From Agaricus subrufescens (lineage: Eukaryota; Basidiomycota; Agaricomycetes; Agaricales; Agaricaceae), in the NCBI GenBank assembly GCA_029945375.1, contig JAQOTE010000017.1:124001-188000 (forward strand): a DNA stretch of 64,000 nucleotides, in the 5' to 3' direction. Below the pieces are notes generated by a model. It was not told where the DNA came from. It worked only from the letters and a program-made list of their open reading frames with translations, and searched no databases. Positions 9,899 through 21,114 of the stretch are shown piece by piece. Numbering within the stretch: position 1 is the stretch's first letter; each line of letters starts with the position of its first letter. Both the position numbers and the translations under genes were made by a program.

Positions 9899-12886
9899 AT
9901 GTCTGGAAAGCGACCCCAGCCGTACGATCGACCATCGCGACCACCGTCGCCCTCAGGGAGCATACGTTCAGTTGCCTCCCACGCTTCCACGTCCTCTAAG
10001 GTCACCAAGAGGATCCAGGGAGCCTTCCAAGCTATAGTCCCGAAGAAGAAGAGGTCTATGGCTAGAGAGTTGAAGGGGATGTTGGCACCTAGTGCCTTCA
10101 AAACCTTGGACATGGAGGAAGTCGTTCCGACTTCCCAAGAGTCTCAAGACGGGCCCGCTCCCAAGGATCCGTCATCAGATAAGGAGATCGAACCTCAGGA
10201 GGAGGTAGAGGAGAGTGAGAGTGAGGAGGAGAGCGACATTGAGGACGATCTGAGGATTTTGGAGAGGTTGGAGAGGGAGAGAATAGAGAGGTTGCACCGG
10301 GAAGAGGAGGAAGAAGCCCGGGCCACCAACCAGACCTCCAGTGACTGGGGCATCCCTATGCCCACTGGAGATGAACTCAGGCACCCCGCCCTCGCTGCTC
10401 GCCACAGCGAGACCCCATTATCATACAAGACCGTCACTCCAGGCGATGTCTTTTCCACCCCCGACGCCGCGCTCTTAGACCACGAGGCTCTAAAAGCCAC
10501 GTCAGCCCCCCGCAGCCAATCGGAGAGTTTTGGCTTTCCGACACCCGATCCGGCCCTTATAAGTCATCCGGCTCTGAAGGTAACCAGTGCTACCCCGACC
10601 AACCTGCCAGACTCCCTGGCCACATCAGCGCCGCCGTCTGGCATCACCACTCCGGGCCTTAAAACCCGGCAAATCACACCACCTTCTCGAGGCCCGGTCC
10701 CGGACCTTGATAAAACGCCTACAATGCCCAGAATAGTCAAGACGACTGAGGCACAACTCAACGCCCTTAGGGCACAGGAGAAAGAGCGAGAATCGTCGCT
10801 CGACAGAGTCATCGGGGGCAACACAATTACTGCCACCCAATACTTCCTTAATATTGAAGCGGCTAAGAAACGCGTCGATGAGATACCGGAGATGGAGGAA
10901 AGACACTCCTCTCCAGCTTTTATAGGAGATGACGGGAGGAAGATTCACTTCTACCCGGACGAATTGGCCGACCTTGAGAGGAAACTGTTTGACGCCTTCG
11001 GACCCCTCATCAAGATGGCACCCGGTAACTGCTCCAACCCTGGCGTTGTGGCGGAACTCATCTGCAATGCCTTTGGGGCGGTCCTTGGCACGGACTGGGC
11101 CCACGTCAAGGTTCAAAATAAAGGCTCGCTCAATCACAGACTGAGCAAGTACATCCATGAAATGGACGATGAGAACAAGAAAGCTCTCCTCCCCATGACC
11201 TCCACCCCCATTCAGTCACCCCCCGCTCAGCAAACTTGGGCCCCGGCTCCAACTCCTGCCGCCCCAATGGAAATTGATTCCGCGCCGGCACCATCCCCAG
11301 CTCGCATTCCCGCCGCTGCCAAAGGTAAGGGCAAGGCACCCCCTCCCCCTCCCACCCCAGTTCAGCCTCCCCCGGCTCCCAAACCCATCACCATTGCGGC
11401 CTTACCCAAGGCCAATAAGTTCGTCAAGATTGCTGCAGAAAAAGCGGCACCCAAGAAAGGTAAGACCCAGCCCTCTGCTGGATCATCTAAACCCCGCGAG
11501 CTGTATATCCAACTGGAAGAGCCGCTCCAAGGCCAGGCCGTTCCCCCTCCCATCCCACTCCACTCAAAGCCTGCCGTTGTTGCCACCCGTAAGCAGAACG
11601 CTGCCCAACAGATTGTGAACCAATCACGTGCCCCCCCTCCCCCAGCACCTAAACTGACTTCTTACGCATCGGCCCTTAAAAAGCCAACCGTTACTGCCCC
11701 CAACGTCGCCCCCAATATGCCATCTCAGGCCATCCAATGGGCGGTAGAACTCAAGAAATCCTTCCCAGAAATGAGCGTCCAGGAAGCAATGGCTATATGT
11801 GCTCTGTTGGTATACACACCAACAAACTCTACGGCTTCGGCCGAATCATTGGGGTCGGCGTCTAAAGGACGCAAGCCGACTCTGGCCCAACAGGCCGCAC
11901 AAGGAATATCGGGTGGACTCAATAGGAAGTCCGCCCAATTCGGCTTTACCCATATCGTTCAGCCAGAACGATTTACAGATATGGGAATCATCGTTGATAA
12001 GATGAACAGGTATCTTATCTCTATATCTTCTCAACTTCGCGTTCAAAGCGGCCGTTTATTCAAGACGGTCGTTCATTTCTATCTTAACCTTGTTCCTTCC
12101 AAACAGGGTTTCACCAATGTCAAGGAAGCCTTATACAAGGCCCTTGGCCAAGATCTCACCCCCGAGGCGCCAGATCCCCAAGCCCCTCAATCCGTCGCCC
12201 ATCTGGTCATGACGGGCTTCAATTATTGGACTAACGTGCACAACAGGAGACTGGAGGACGTACTAACCGGTGCACAGGTCCTAGAAGGCATGAAGTCGGT
12301 GGTCCAATTCAACGACCTCGAAGCCAAAGCCCCGCCCGCAGTCGTCAAGTGCAAAGGCTCTAACGACAAAGCGGTAGTATTCTTAGATGTCTGGGATTCC
12401 AAATCGGGCATCATGACTAAACACCTCGTGAATAAGGTATATCACATACGAGGTCGTCTCATCAAACTAGCGTACGCTCGCCAGCGTGAGTTCGTCCCAC
12501 AGTGTCAAAACTGTTGGCGATGGAACCACGGTACGTCCCGATGCCGCATTAACCACAAGAAATGCGCTAGGTGTTACCAACCCCATGACACCGAAAACCA
12601 CGACGTCTTCGCCCCATGCTGCGGAGAATTGAGGAAGAAACCGGAGTGGACAGGTACGTGTACTCATGCTCCGAAATGTGTTAATTGTGGTGGTGCCCAC
12701 CCCGCCAATCACTCTAACTGTGTCTATAAACGGCACCAAAACAACGAATCCTGGCACGCCCAACACCGGATTGCCGATAATGACAAAGAAAAGACTAAGC
12801 GCAATAGGCGCAAAGCTAACATCAAACAGGCTTGGGAGGCTCCGCCTTCTCAGATCATCGAAGTCCCCTCCTCGTCTGCTGAATGA
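9899..12886 (+). CDS. L1 ORF1: Gag-like nucleic-acid binding protein
   Basis: 995-residue open frame. The N-terminal half is Pro/Ser/Glu-rich and low complexity, with an acidic block near residues 95-140 and long proline runs near 470-620. A globular region at about 670-860 precedes three zinc-knuckle-like clusters near 863-950: CQNCWRWNHGTSRC, a CARCYQPHD cluster and CVNCGGAHPANHSNC. This layout is typical of ORF1 proteins of Tad/I-like LINEs, which coat the element RNA. The C-terminal region is homologous in order and motif to the ORF1 of L3 and L4. The stop overlaps the ORF2 start as ATGA. Confidence 0.85.
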   Translation: MSGKRPQPYDRPSRPPSPSGSIRSVASHASTSSKVTKRIQGAFQAIVPKKKRSMARELKGMLAPSAFKTLDMEEVVPTSQESQDGPAPKDPSSDKEIEPQEEVEESESEEESDIEDDLRILERLERERIERLHREEEEEARATNQTSSDWGIPMPTGDELRHPALAARHSETPLSYKTVTPGDVFSTPDAALLDHEALKATSAPRSQSESFGFPTPDPALISHPALKVTSATPTNLPDSLATSAPPSGITTPGLKTRQITPPSRGPVPDLDKTPTMPRIVKTTEAQLNALRAQEKERESSLDRVIGGNTITATQYFLNIEAAKKRVDEIPEMEERHSSPAFIGDDGRKIHFYPDELADLERKLFDAFGPLIKMAPGNCSNPGVVAELICNAFGAVLGTDWAHVKVQNKGSLNHRLSKYIHEMDDENKKALLPMTSTPIQSPPAQQTWAPAPTPAAPMEIDSAPAPSPARIPAAAKGKGKAPPPPPTPVQPPPAPKPITIAALPKANKFVKIAAEKAAPKKGKTQPSAGSSKPRELYIQLEEPLQGQAVPPPIPLHSKPAVVATRKQNAAQQIVNQSRAPPPPAPKLTSYASALKKPTVTAPNVAPNMPSQAIQWAVELKKSFPEMSVQEAMAICALLVYTPTNSTASAESLGSASKGRKPTLAQQAAQGISGGLNRKSAQFGFTHIVQPERFTDMGIIVDKMNRYLISISSQLRVQSGRLFKTVVHFYLNLVPSKQGFTNVKEALYKALGQDLTPEAPDPQAPQSVAHLVMTGFNYWTNVHNRRLEDVLTGAQVLEGMKSVVQFNDLEAKAPPAVVKCKGSNDKAVVFLDVWDSKSGIMTKHLVNKVYHIRGRLIKLAYARQREFVPQCQNCWRWNHGTSRCRINHKKCARCYQPHDTENHDVFAPCCGELRKKPEWTGTCTHAPKCVNCGGAHPANHSNCVYKRHQNNESWHAQHRIADNDKEKTKRNRRKANIKQAWEAPPSQIIEVPSSSAE
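12883..12886 (+). promoter_or_regulatory. ATGA stop-start overlap between ORF1 and ORF2
   Basis: The ORF2 ATG (12883-12885) overlaps the ORF1 TGA (12884-12886). Such overlaps are used for coupled termination-reinitiation in several non-LTR elements. Use here is inferred from the geometry. Confidence 0.6.
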
Positions 12887-15800
12887 ATAGCGATGACCAC
12901 TCTCATCCTAGCGGAAGTCGAAAACCCGCACCACATTCGTTAAGTAATCTTGTTATTATTTCTTTTAATGCACGTAAGAACTGGGAAACCACTTCTACGG
13001 TGCTTGACAAATGGGCCGGGTATGTGGACGTTATCATGTTCCAGGAACCCGGGTGGAAAGGTGTGCGCAGGCAACCATCCACCAAGAATAAGATGGGGGA
13101 CATGGCCTTTGGCCCCCCTATTCATCCATCATGGACGCCATTCACTGAGGCGTTCAATAACACTAACGAGTCGAGGCCCGAGCGAAGGGTTTTGACTTAC
13201 ATAAACAAAAGACTTGATGTTTTCAGACCACAGCTCCGCTCTGACGTCATCAAACACAGAGACGTATCATTAGTCACGCTTCACCTTAACCGACCTCGAA
13301 ACGGCATACCCAACGAGTTCAACATCCTCAACGTGTACAATGACGGCCAATCACACGCCGCCGTACACCAACTAGCAGCAGTAAGTGAAAATTTCCCTAA
13401 AGTATCACTCTGCGCCGGGGATTTCAATATCCAAGACCGGGAATGGGATGATGGAGCGGCGTCACAAGTGCGGCCCTCCTCCCCATATATGCGCCTCAAA
13501 GATTTATGCACTAACCTTGAAATTCAATACGTGTTTCCCTCTAACGGAGGGGAGCCGACTCGAATCCCGGATGATCCCAGCTCAAGGGCATCTGTAATAG
13601 ATTTGGTGTTCGCTTCAGCGGGCATTATTAACACACAGGGATTTTATTATGAAATCAAGACCAATGAAGCGGAACGGTGGGGATCAGATCACTGACCCCT
13701 TCAAATTGAGGTACCCATTTTAGGAGAAGAACCGGAACTTAGGGGAAAATTCAAGATAGAGGCTTTTTCGGAGGAAGAGAAGGACTACGTCAACATGATC
13801 ACCATGGAGCTAGGAAAGCTAGGACGGAGAGAGGCACCGGGGTCTGTGGAGGAACTGGTAGCAGTGATGGAACAGGCTGAAGCGACGCTGGAGAGTGCGT
13901 GGTTGAAGTTTGCGGAAGAAAGGAAGCCGAGTCGACATGGGAAGAAGTGGTGGAATTCGGAATGTAAGGAGGCCTATCAGAGGATGATGATAAATGGAGG
14001 GTCTCAGAACCAGATCGAACAGGGCAATCTCAAAAGGACCATTCGAAAAGCCAAACGTGAACACTTTGACAAGAAAATCAAGGAAATGGCGTCAGACAAC
14101 AAGCGACCATGGGATCTCATGCCTTGGGTACGCGAACGCAAATTGCCAGCGGTCGAAGCAATTCTAGACAATCAAGGATTATTGTGTAACTCCCCTGAGA
14201 AGTTATTCGACACTCTCCACTCCACCTATAATTCCGCCAGTAATCGCTCTATCAATTTGGAGAAATTCACGGCGAACGTAGACAAGTTACCGGAGAGAGA
14301 ATGGCCTCAGTTCTCTATCCAGGAGTTTCACGACAGTCTCAAAGGATGCGCTAAGAACACGGCCCCAGGCCCTGATCACGTCTCATGGAGGATTTGGAAA
14401 CTGCTCGCATGCAGTGACGCTGTATGTGAGCTAGTGGTTAAGATCGCTAATGCCTGTATCGATTTAGGACATTGGCCCAAACATTTCAAAGCCTCAATCT
14501 CGGTCATCATCCCGAAGCCAGGCAAACCTTCCTACGACAAGGCCAAGTCTTTCCGGCCCATCGTCTTACTCAATACAATGGGGAAACTCATTGAAAAGAT
14601 GATCGCCCGACGACTCCAGTTCGAAGGAGTCGAGAGTGGAGCCATCCATCCGTGCCAGACCGGTGGTATCATCCAACGGTCTGTCGAAGACGCGGCCACT
14701 GCCCTTACACATCACGTTCGTGCCGGGTGGTCCAATAAAAAGGTAACGTCAGTCATTGCGTTCGATGTTGCCCAATTTTTTCCTTCCCTTAATCATATCG
14801 CTCTTTCTAAAATCATCGAACATTTTGGTTTTGCGAACAAAGTTGTTTCGTTCTTCTCTAATTATTTAGTCGGTCGAAAGACACAATATTCTATTAACAA
14901 TTTAACTTCTCCTTTCTTCGACTCTGATGTAGGTGTAGGACAAGGTAGTGCGCTTTCTCCAATTCTTTCTGCATTGTATTTAGCTCCAGTTTTCCATCTT
15001 TTGGACTTATGGTTATCGGACGAGGATTCTCATATTCATTTTCCTTTAACTGCTTTTCTCTCTTTTGTTGACAACGGACTACTTGTTGCAACGGGGGATT
15101 GTAGATCGGACGTTCTGGACTCTCTAAAAGAGGCGTACGCCCAAATCACTTCCATACTCACCGACTTCGGTCTGATTATGGAACATTCAAAGACGGAACT
15201 ATTCAACTTCGCGGACTCCGCCCACAATTACCATTCGGCCAACCCTCCACTTCCCCTTGGGTTTGCCCCATTCACCGCGACCAACCCTCTTACCCCCAAA
15301 ACAATATGGAGGTACCTAGGAATCATGTTCGACCGTAATCTCACCTTCAAAGATCACGTCAAGTTCTACGCCACGAAATCCATTTCTGCAGTTCGTTGCA
15401 TGAAATCCCTTGGCAACTCAGCGCGTGGACTCACCGTCAAGCAGAAACGCACGCTATACATCTCGTGTGTTCAACCAATAGCGACCTTCGGGCTTCGCTG
15501 TTGGTACATTCCTGGGACCCGATGTTTTAGGACCAACGTCAAGATGGTCGAACTCACCCACTCCCAAGGAGCTCGCTGGATTACAGGCGCGTTCCGAACC
15601 ACCCCTATAGGTGGAATGAGTGCCGTGGCTGGCCTCATGCCCATCTCCATCACCCTCAAAAAGCTGTATGAGCGATCCAATATTCGTCTCAACACGCTAC
15701 ACCCCAATCATCCCGTTCTTACACTTATAGAGCGGCGGAAAGCCAAGGGTTCGACCCTACACCACAACTCCTTGGAATTCAAAACCGAGGCAATCCGACA

Positions 15801-16845
15801 GAAGATGAAGTCTCCCCTCGACTCCATCATCAACGTTCCATGCAAGGAGATCTTCCACCCCCTCTCCAAGCACATCAAACCTGGGTGTTGGCTCATCGAT
15901 CGATGCCCAGACCGCATTAAATTCATCCATCCCCCCACGGATAAGGACAACTCATTCCTATATCACCTCGACATTCATGGGGCGAATATTCACAACACCA
16001 GCGACCTCCATGTCATCACCGCAGGTGTTCACAACCCAATCGATCCCTCCCATCCCTTGGAGAATCAGAGTCACTCCCACATCGCTTTGTCCACAGTCTT
16101 CAACGACAAAACGATATCGTCCAAAACCCGTGCCGCTGGCCGCAGAGTCACAAAGGAAACCCTTGTAGGATGGTCCGCATTCCTCGGCCTCCTCAAAGCG
16201 TATCGCAAATTAGAGAAAGGACTTGACGTCAAACGAGTTATTCTCTATACCACCTCACCCTCCATTGTTCGCGAACTTATGGCGGTTTCAGCCAAGCCAT
16301 TCGGTAGTCAATTGTCGATTGCCGTCTCGCTCATGTTCGAGGCTCTAGTAACCAAATTCCCTTCTGTGGATATTTGTGTGAAGGGCTTCCGAGAGAGTTG
16401 GGCAACTCGACCACCAGATAGCAATGTCGGCCTTCAGCCGGCAGCTTATCAGGCTTATTGGAACACTAGAAAAGAGCGAACCTTCACTTGGGCGGGGATT
16501 CAGTTTCCTCAATCCACATCATACAAATGGGCCAGAAGCGAGACCACTAAATCCGCAATCGCATTATGGCAACAAGGGTTTGATGACCCAGCGAACCGAC
16601 CTTGCTTCAAGGGACAAGGTTGGTACGACACAAAATCCTGTAGAGTGGAATCTGAGAGGTCGAAGCACTGCGCTTCGTATCCGGATCACTTTTGGGTATC
16701 AAGCAGGGAATTGAGAGCGGGGCTAGCCACCTCCCCCTTTGCTCTGCATGATGAATTTCACGACGGTAGTTTCGGGACTGGGATGTTGAGGCCGGACGCC
16801 TCCTACTCAGACTATCAACTCCGTCCGGGGAAGAAAAAGTCTGGC

Positions 16846-16912
16846 CGGTTAAAACAGGGCGGTGCCGCTGGCTCAGATAATTCGGATCGGTTAAAACAGG
16901 GCGGTGCCGCTG
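16846..16912 (+). repeat. In-frame 25-bp direct repeat in L1 ORF2
   Basis: The segment encoding RLKQGGAA occurs at 16846-16870 and 16888-16912, offset by 42 bp (14 codons), so the frame is kept. It sits in a variable linker. The L2 copy has a single, divergent version (GRLKTRV). Confidence 0.8.
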
Positions 16913-17742
16913 ATCACGAAAACAATTGTAAGTTCACGGTTGATAAACCAACTCACCTCAACTTAGGCTTATGGCTCCGCAATTACAGCGGGGTCTCAGT
17001 CGCTCATAACTCCCCCTTGTGTGCCCGTCTTGTGCGCACAATCACCAATCACGCCCCCATCGGATCGTATCGCGCACGCTTCTTTCCGAATGAACCGTTC
17101 AAGACGTGTCCCTGTTCTCCCAACTCCCCGGAGACACGTCAGCACATCCTCAATGTCTGCCCACTATTCGTAAGAAGGGCGGAACACTACTCCATCGGCG
17201 GGATCGAAAGTATTCAAGGACTCATCCTATTCCTGACCGACAATCCCAAGGCATTCGCATTTGAAGACGACTCTGACCTTCCACGAGTGCCACGAGTGTG
17301 CGAACCCGACTGGCCTGCGTATTACAAGCAGGTATACCAGCAACGGAAAGACAAGAACAAAGAGAGGAGGAAGCGAAAGCGTCCTCCTCTAATGGGGCCA
17401 ATATTCTATCATGAGACGATTATGAGCCAATTTGAAACTGTGTTCGAGGCGGATGAATGGAGAGAGGTGTTTACGAACTCGGTAATGGAGATGAGGCCAT
17501 GGACTCGGCGGAATGTATACAAAAGGTGCAAGGAGTTTCTTTTCTTTGTGCTTATTCTTCAGCGTTTCCTTTTCTTTCAGTCCGGTATTATTGTACTTGT
17601 ATATGGATCGCTCTATGCTTGTTTGTTTGTTTTTTCTCTCTCTCACATAGCGTTGACCAAGTCCGCTGGATACGTTTCTTTTGCTCACTTGTTGTTCATT
17701 TTTCAATGTAATGTCTTGAGCCGACAGAGGTAGTGTACAGAC

Positions 17743-17830
17743 GATGTAAAGTACGGGGAACGCGTTATGGCACCCTTAAGGTCGATTTTGAAATAAATCC
17801 CATTGATTACAAAAAAAAAAAAAAAAAAAA
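17743..17830 (+). repeat. L1 3' tail and poly(A)
   Basis: The block from GATGTAAAGTACGGGG through ACGCGTTATGGCACCC to CCATTGATTAC is shared with L2 (reverse strand, 25312-25376) and with ORF1-only L4 (60311-60383). It is the likely site recognised by the element RT for target-primed reverse transcription. Poly(A) is 17811-17830. Confidence 0.75.
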
Positions 17831-17841
17831 TGGCATCGTCG

Positions 17842-20776
17842 CTTTATTCACCACAATTATGCTGATGTGAGGTCTATGGTGAACAAGGAGCTTGTTACAG
17901 GCCTCAAACTTGACTCTAAAGCGTCCCCTGACCCCATATGTGAGCCCTGCCTTGCTGGGAAGATGCATTCGCTTCCTTTCCCCTCTTCTACCAGCCATAA
18001 TCGATCTCCACTCGAGCTGGTGCACTCAGACCTTCATGGACCGCTCCCAGTCGCTTCCCACTCAGGCTACAAGTACTGGATAACGTTTATAGACGATGCA
18101 ACGCGTTTCCGGGCTGTATATCTGCTGAAAAGCAAGTCTGAGGCCTTTGAAGCGTTCAAAATCTACAAATCTTGGGCTGAAAACCAACTAGGAGTGAAAA
18201 TGCGCGCTCTACAGGACGATAAAGGCGGTGAATACATGTCTAAAGCCTTCCTAGCCTTCACGGAGCAGTGTGGCATCGATAGGAGGCATTCTACTCGCAA
18301 CAGGCCTCAGCAGAACGGTCTAGCTGAAAGGGCTAACAGAACTATGGGTGAAAGGATCACTGCAATGCTCTCTGAGTCGAAATTGCCCCCGAGTTTCTGG
18401 GGTGAATGCATCTCCTCTATGGTGCATGTATGGAATAGGCTTCCTACGTCGTCTCTCCCTGGTTCTACACCCTTCCAAGCGTTCTATAAGCGAAAACCCG
18501 ACGTTTCCCACCTCCGGGTATGGGGGTGCACTGCCTACGTGCATATACAGCGAGATAAACGCGATTCTCTTCAGCCCCACTACGAAAAATGCGTTTTCAT
18601 AGGCTATCCTACTGGCTACAAGGGCTGGAAGTTCTATAACCCAGTCACCAAGCGTTCAATCATCTCTGAAAGGGCAGAATTCGATGAAAGGTACTTCCCT
18701 GGCACTTCTAGAGCTCAACTCGATGCTATTCCTTCATTTGCTGGCCCTCCCAGCTCTCCCGAAACTCCTATCGCTTCAGAGCCCTCTCCAGCGCTCCCCT
18801 CGTCGCATTTCGGCTTCCCACCTCTCCAGGATGAAGGGGGTGGTATCTGGCCTCTCCCTGCACCATCTCCGCTGCCTAGTTCGACTCCTGCAAGTGATAT
18901 TCCTCCTGAAGAGTCTAAAGCACCTCAGAATGCTTCTGAAGCTCCTGTGATCGCTCCTGCATCTCCTGTTGCTCCCTCTCCACCTAGAACACCTCCACAA
19001 CCTCCTGCACCGCTCCCTGTCACTCCTCCAACTGCTCCTGTGCCTGCTGAGCCTCCACGAGTCCCTAGGCGCACCAATCGAGTTAGACGACCCCCTGGTG
19101 AGTGGTGGAGGGTCAAAAACATCGACCTACCTGGAGACAACCCAGAACTGGAAGAAGAGGCCGCTTTTTTGGTTGACAGTGACTTCTGTGATGTAGAGTT
19201 TGCTGGAGCAGTTTCTAATGCAGATCCTCACTCCTACAGGCTGGCTATGCAGTCTCCTGAGTGCTCTCACTGGCAGGACGCTTGTAACACCGAAATCTTC
19301 AATCTGGAGGCCAACAGGACCTGGGAACTTGTTGATTTGCCTCCTGGAAAGAAGGTAGTCAACGCTGGATGGGTATTCAAGGTCAAAAGGCATGCCGACG
19401 GCTCAATTGAGCGCTATAGGGCTCGCCTTGTTGCTAAAGGCTTCTCCCAGCGTCCTGGCTTCGATTACACCGAGGTTTTTGCTCCTACATTCCGCCCTGC
19501 CTCCCTGCGCCTCATTGTAGCCTTAGCTGCAAGAGAAGGCTTCAAAATGCGCTCCGTTGACATCTCTTCTGCCTTTACCTATGGGGAACTCGAAGAGGAG
19601 ATCTACATGAGACAACCAGAGGGCTACCACACTGGGGGACCTAATATGGTCTTCAGGCTCCGAAAATTGCTCTATGGCCTTAAGCAGGCTGCCAGGCAAT
19701 GGAACAAGAAGCTCAGAAGTGTCCTAGAAGGTATTGGCTACTCCAGGCTTCGCTCCGACAACTCTATCTACATTTATTCCAAGGGAGACATCAAGGTCAT
19801 AGTGCCTGTCTTCATTGATGATATAACTCTGGTGTCTAAAAGCGATGCTGCTGTCTCTGCTGCTATCTCTGAGCTGTCTAGCCACTTCAAACTTCGAGAT
19901 CTCGGGTCTACAACTCTACTACTGGGTATCCAGGTGAAGCAGGACTGTTCTAAGCACACCATTTCGCTCTCACAAGAGCACTACATCAAGGAGCTGCTAG
20001 AACAATTCCATATGGATGATTCCAACTCCCTTTCCACCCCACTTGCACCTGGTTCTGAGCTCTCCGACATTGTGCCCTCTCTCGAGGAGCAGGCTGAGAT
20101 GAAATCAGTTCCTTATCTCTCTGCTGTAGGTGCCCTGCAGTATCTGGCCACCATGACTCGTCCCGACATCGCTTATGCTGTCTCCTACCTTGGGAGATTC
20201 AATCATAACCCTGCTCCTGCCCATTGGCTTGCAGTGAAGCATTTACTTCGCTATTTGAAGGGCACCCTGCACTACCAGCTCGTCTACAGAGGTGGTGACT
20301 CTGGGGAACTGTTTACCACCTATTCCGATGCCTCTCACGGCGGCTGCAAGGCCACAGGTCGAGCTACAGGTGGATATGTAACTATTCTCTCTGGTGCTGC
20401 TGTAGGCTGGTCCTCAAAGCGTCAGCCCTTTGTGACTCTCTCGAGCACTGAGGCCGAGTTTGTGGCTGCTGTTGAGGCTGGAAAGGAGATCAAGTGGACC
20501 AGGAACATTCTCAGCGAGTTTGGCTACCCCCAGACACTTGCTTCGACTTTATTTGTTGATAACAAGTCTGGAATCAGTGTGGCAAAGAATCCTGAGCACC
20601 ACAGGCGCATGAAACACCTGGATCTTCGGTTCTACTGGCTCCGGGAAGCTGTAGAAGAAGGAATCATCGATCCCCTCTATGTTTCTACTGATCAGCAAGT
20701 GGCAGACATTCTGACCAAGGCTGTGGCACCAAAGGTGATTGATTTTGCTGTCCCACTATTGGGACTTGGACACTAG
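17842..20776 (+). CDS. Copia A integrase, reverse transcriptase, RNase H
   Basis: Open frame of about 970 codons, continuing the protease frame from 9780. Integrase core lies at about residues 45-215 with ITFIDDATR, LQDDKGGEY and GLAERANRTMGE supplying the DDE triad; the copia C-terminal domain follows (GYPTGYKGWKFYNP). A Pro-rich linker precedes RT at about 470-720 (WVFKVKRHADGS, VDISSAFTYG, catalytic FIDDI). RNase H ends the protein (YSDASHGG, STEAEFVA, ADILTKAV). No stop is seen. With the gag end upstream it forms a single copia polyprotein, now split by L1. Confidence 0.9.
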
Positions 20777-20788
20777 ACTGCTTGGATC

Positions 20789-20797
20789 AAGGGGGTG
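20789..20797 (+). promoter_or_regulatory. Polypurine tract of copia A
   Basis: AAGGGGGTG directly precedes the 3' LTR at 20798. It is the usual priming site for plus-strand DNA synthesis. Confidence 0.7.
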
Positions 20798-21114
20798 TGT
20801 TAGAATGCCCCAAGCATTCAGCTATTAGAATGACTGGACAATTTGTTTTGTGTATATCTCGACTTAGAGTAATGCGGACGGTTCCGCTCACGTGATAGAT
20901 TAGTCAGCGCATGTTGAACTTGCCTGTGGACGACTTAGAAGTCTTTAGCTTCTTATACTTGTCCACAGGTGAGCAATCTCTTTGTATTGTTGTTTTAGCT
21001 TCTTATACTTGTCCACAGATTAACTGTGCTAATACTAGCTCATTTCTTATCCGATCCGCTTGATACTAGCGTCGTTAGGATCGCCACTGCGAACTCTACG
21101 TTCCACTTCCAACA
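20798..21114 (+). repeat. Copia A 3' LTR (317 bp)
   Basis: Starts TGTTAGAATGCCCC and ends CACTTCCAACA. Same length as the LTRs at 34866-35182 and 35634-35950. Contains the palindrome CACGTG near 20890 and a 25-bp direct repeat (20944-20968, 20994-21018). The segment between the first copy and the end of the second is intron-like: GTGAGC at 20969 to CCACAG at 21018. Confidence 0.9.

Larger units (their letters stand above)
12883..17733 (+). pseudogene. L1 ORF2: AP endonuclease, reverse transcriptase, RNaseH-like and CCHC regions, one in-frame stop
   Basis: 1617-codon frame interrupted by a single TGA at 13693-13695, right after the endonuclease SDH motif; the same frame continues past it. Endonuclease residues about 20-271 include NLVIISFNARK, FQEPGW, CAGDFNIQD, SVIDLVFA and SDH. 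RT lies at about 500-800, with motif A FDVAQFFPSL and GVGQGSALSP. The catalytic box reads FVDNG (15067-15078), so the second Asp is Asn. A region matching RNase H in layout has YTTSP where YTDSQ is expected. Near the C-terminus is a Cys/His cluster (CPCSPNSPETRQHILNVC), then an unusual hydrophobic tail. The stop and the Asn argue against activity of this copy. Confidence 0.85.
9781..17830 (+). mobile_element. L1: full-length 8-kb non-LTR retrotransposon (Tad-like LINE)
   Basis: Bounded by a 12-bp target-site duplication and ending in a 20-base poly(A) (17811-17830). Contents: a 118-bp 5' UTR, ORF1 (9899-12886), and ORF2 with AP endonuclease and RT (12883-17733). The conserved 3' tail is about 68 bp. 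The 5' end (TGATCTGTAACCACCACC) resembles the 5' ends of S1, S2, L3 and L4, so this is a full-length rather than 5'-truncated copy. ORF2 carries one in-frame stop, so the copy is probably not autonomous now. Confidence 0.9.
9131..21114 (+). mobile_element. Copia A: Ty1/copia element lacking its 5' part, split by LINE L1
   Basis: Plus-strand copia element: end of gag and protease (9131-9780), interruption by L1 (9781-17830), then integrase-RT-RNaseH (17842-20776), a purine tract and a 3' LTR (20798-21114). The left end is cut by the gypsy element. It is the best preserved copia pol in the window. The 3' LTR abuts copia B fragment DNA at 21115, so A probably inserted into B. Confidence 0.85.

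Noticed and set aside
13693..13695. TGA in L1 ORF2 read as selenocysteine
   Set aside because: No selenocysteine machinery context or SECIS element is known for such elements, and a point mutation is simpler.
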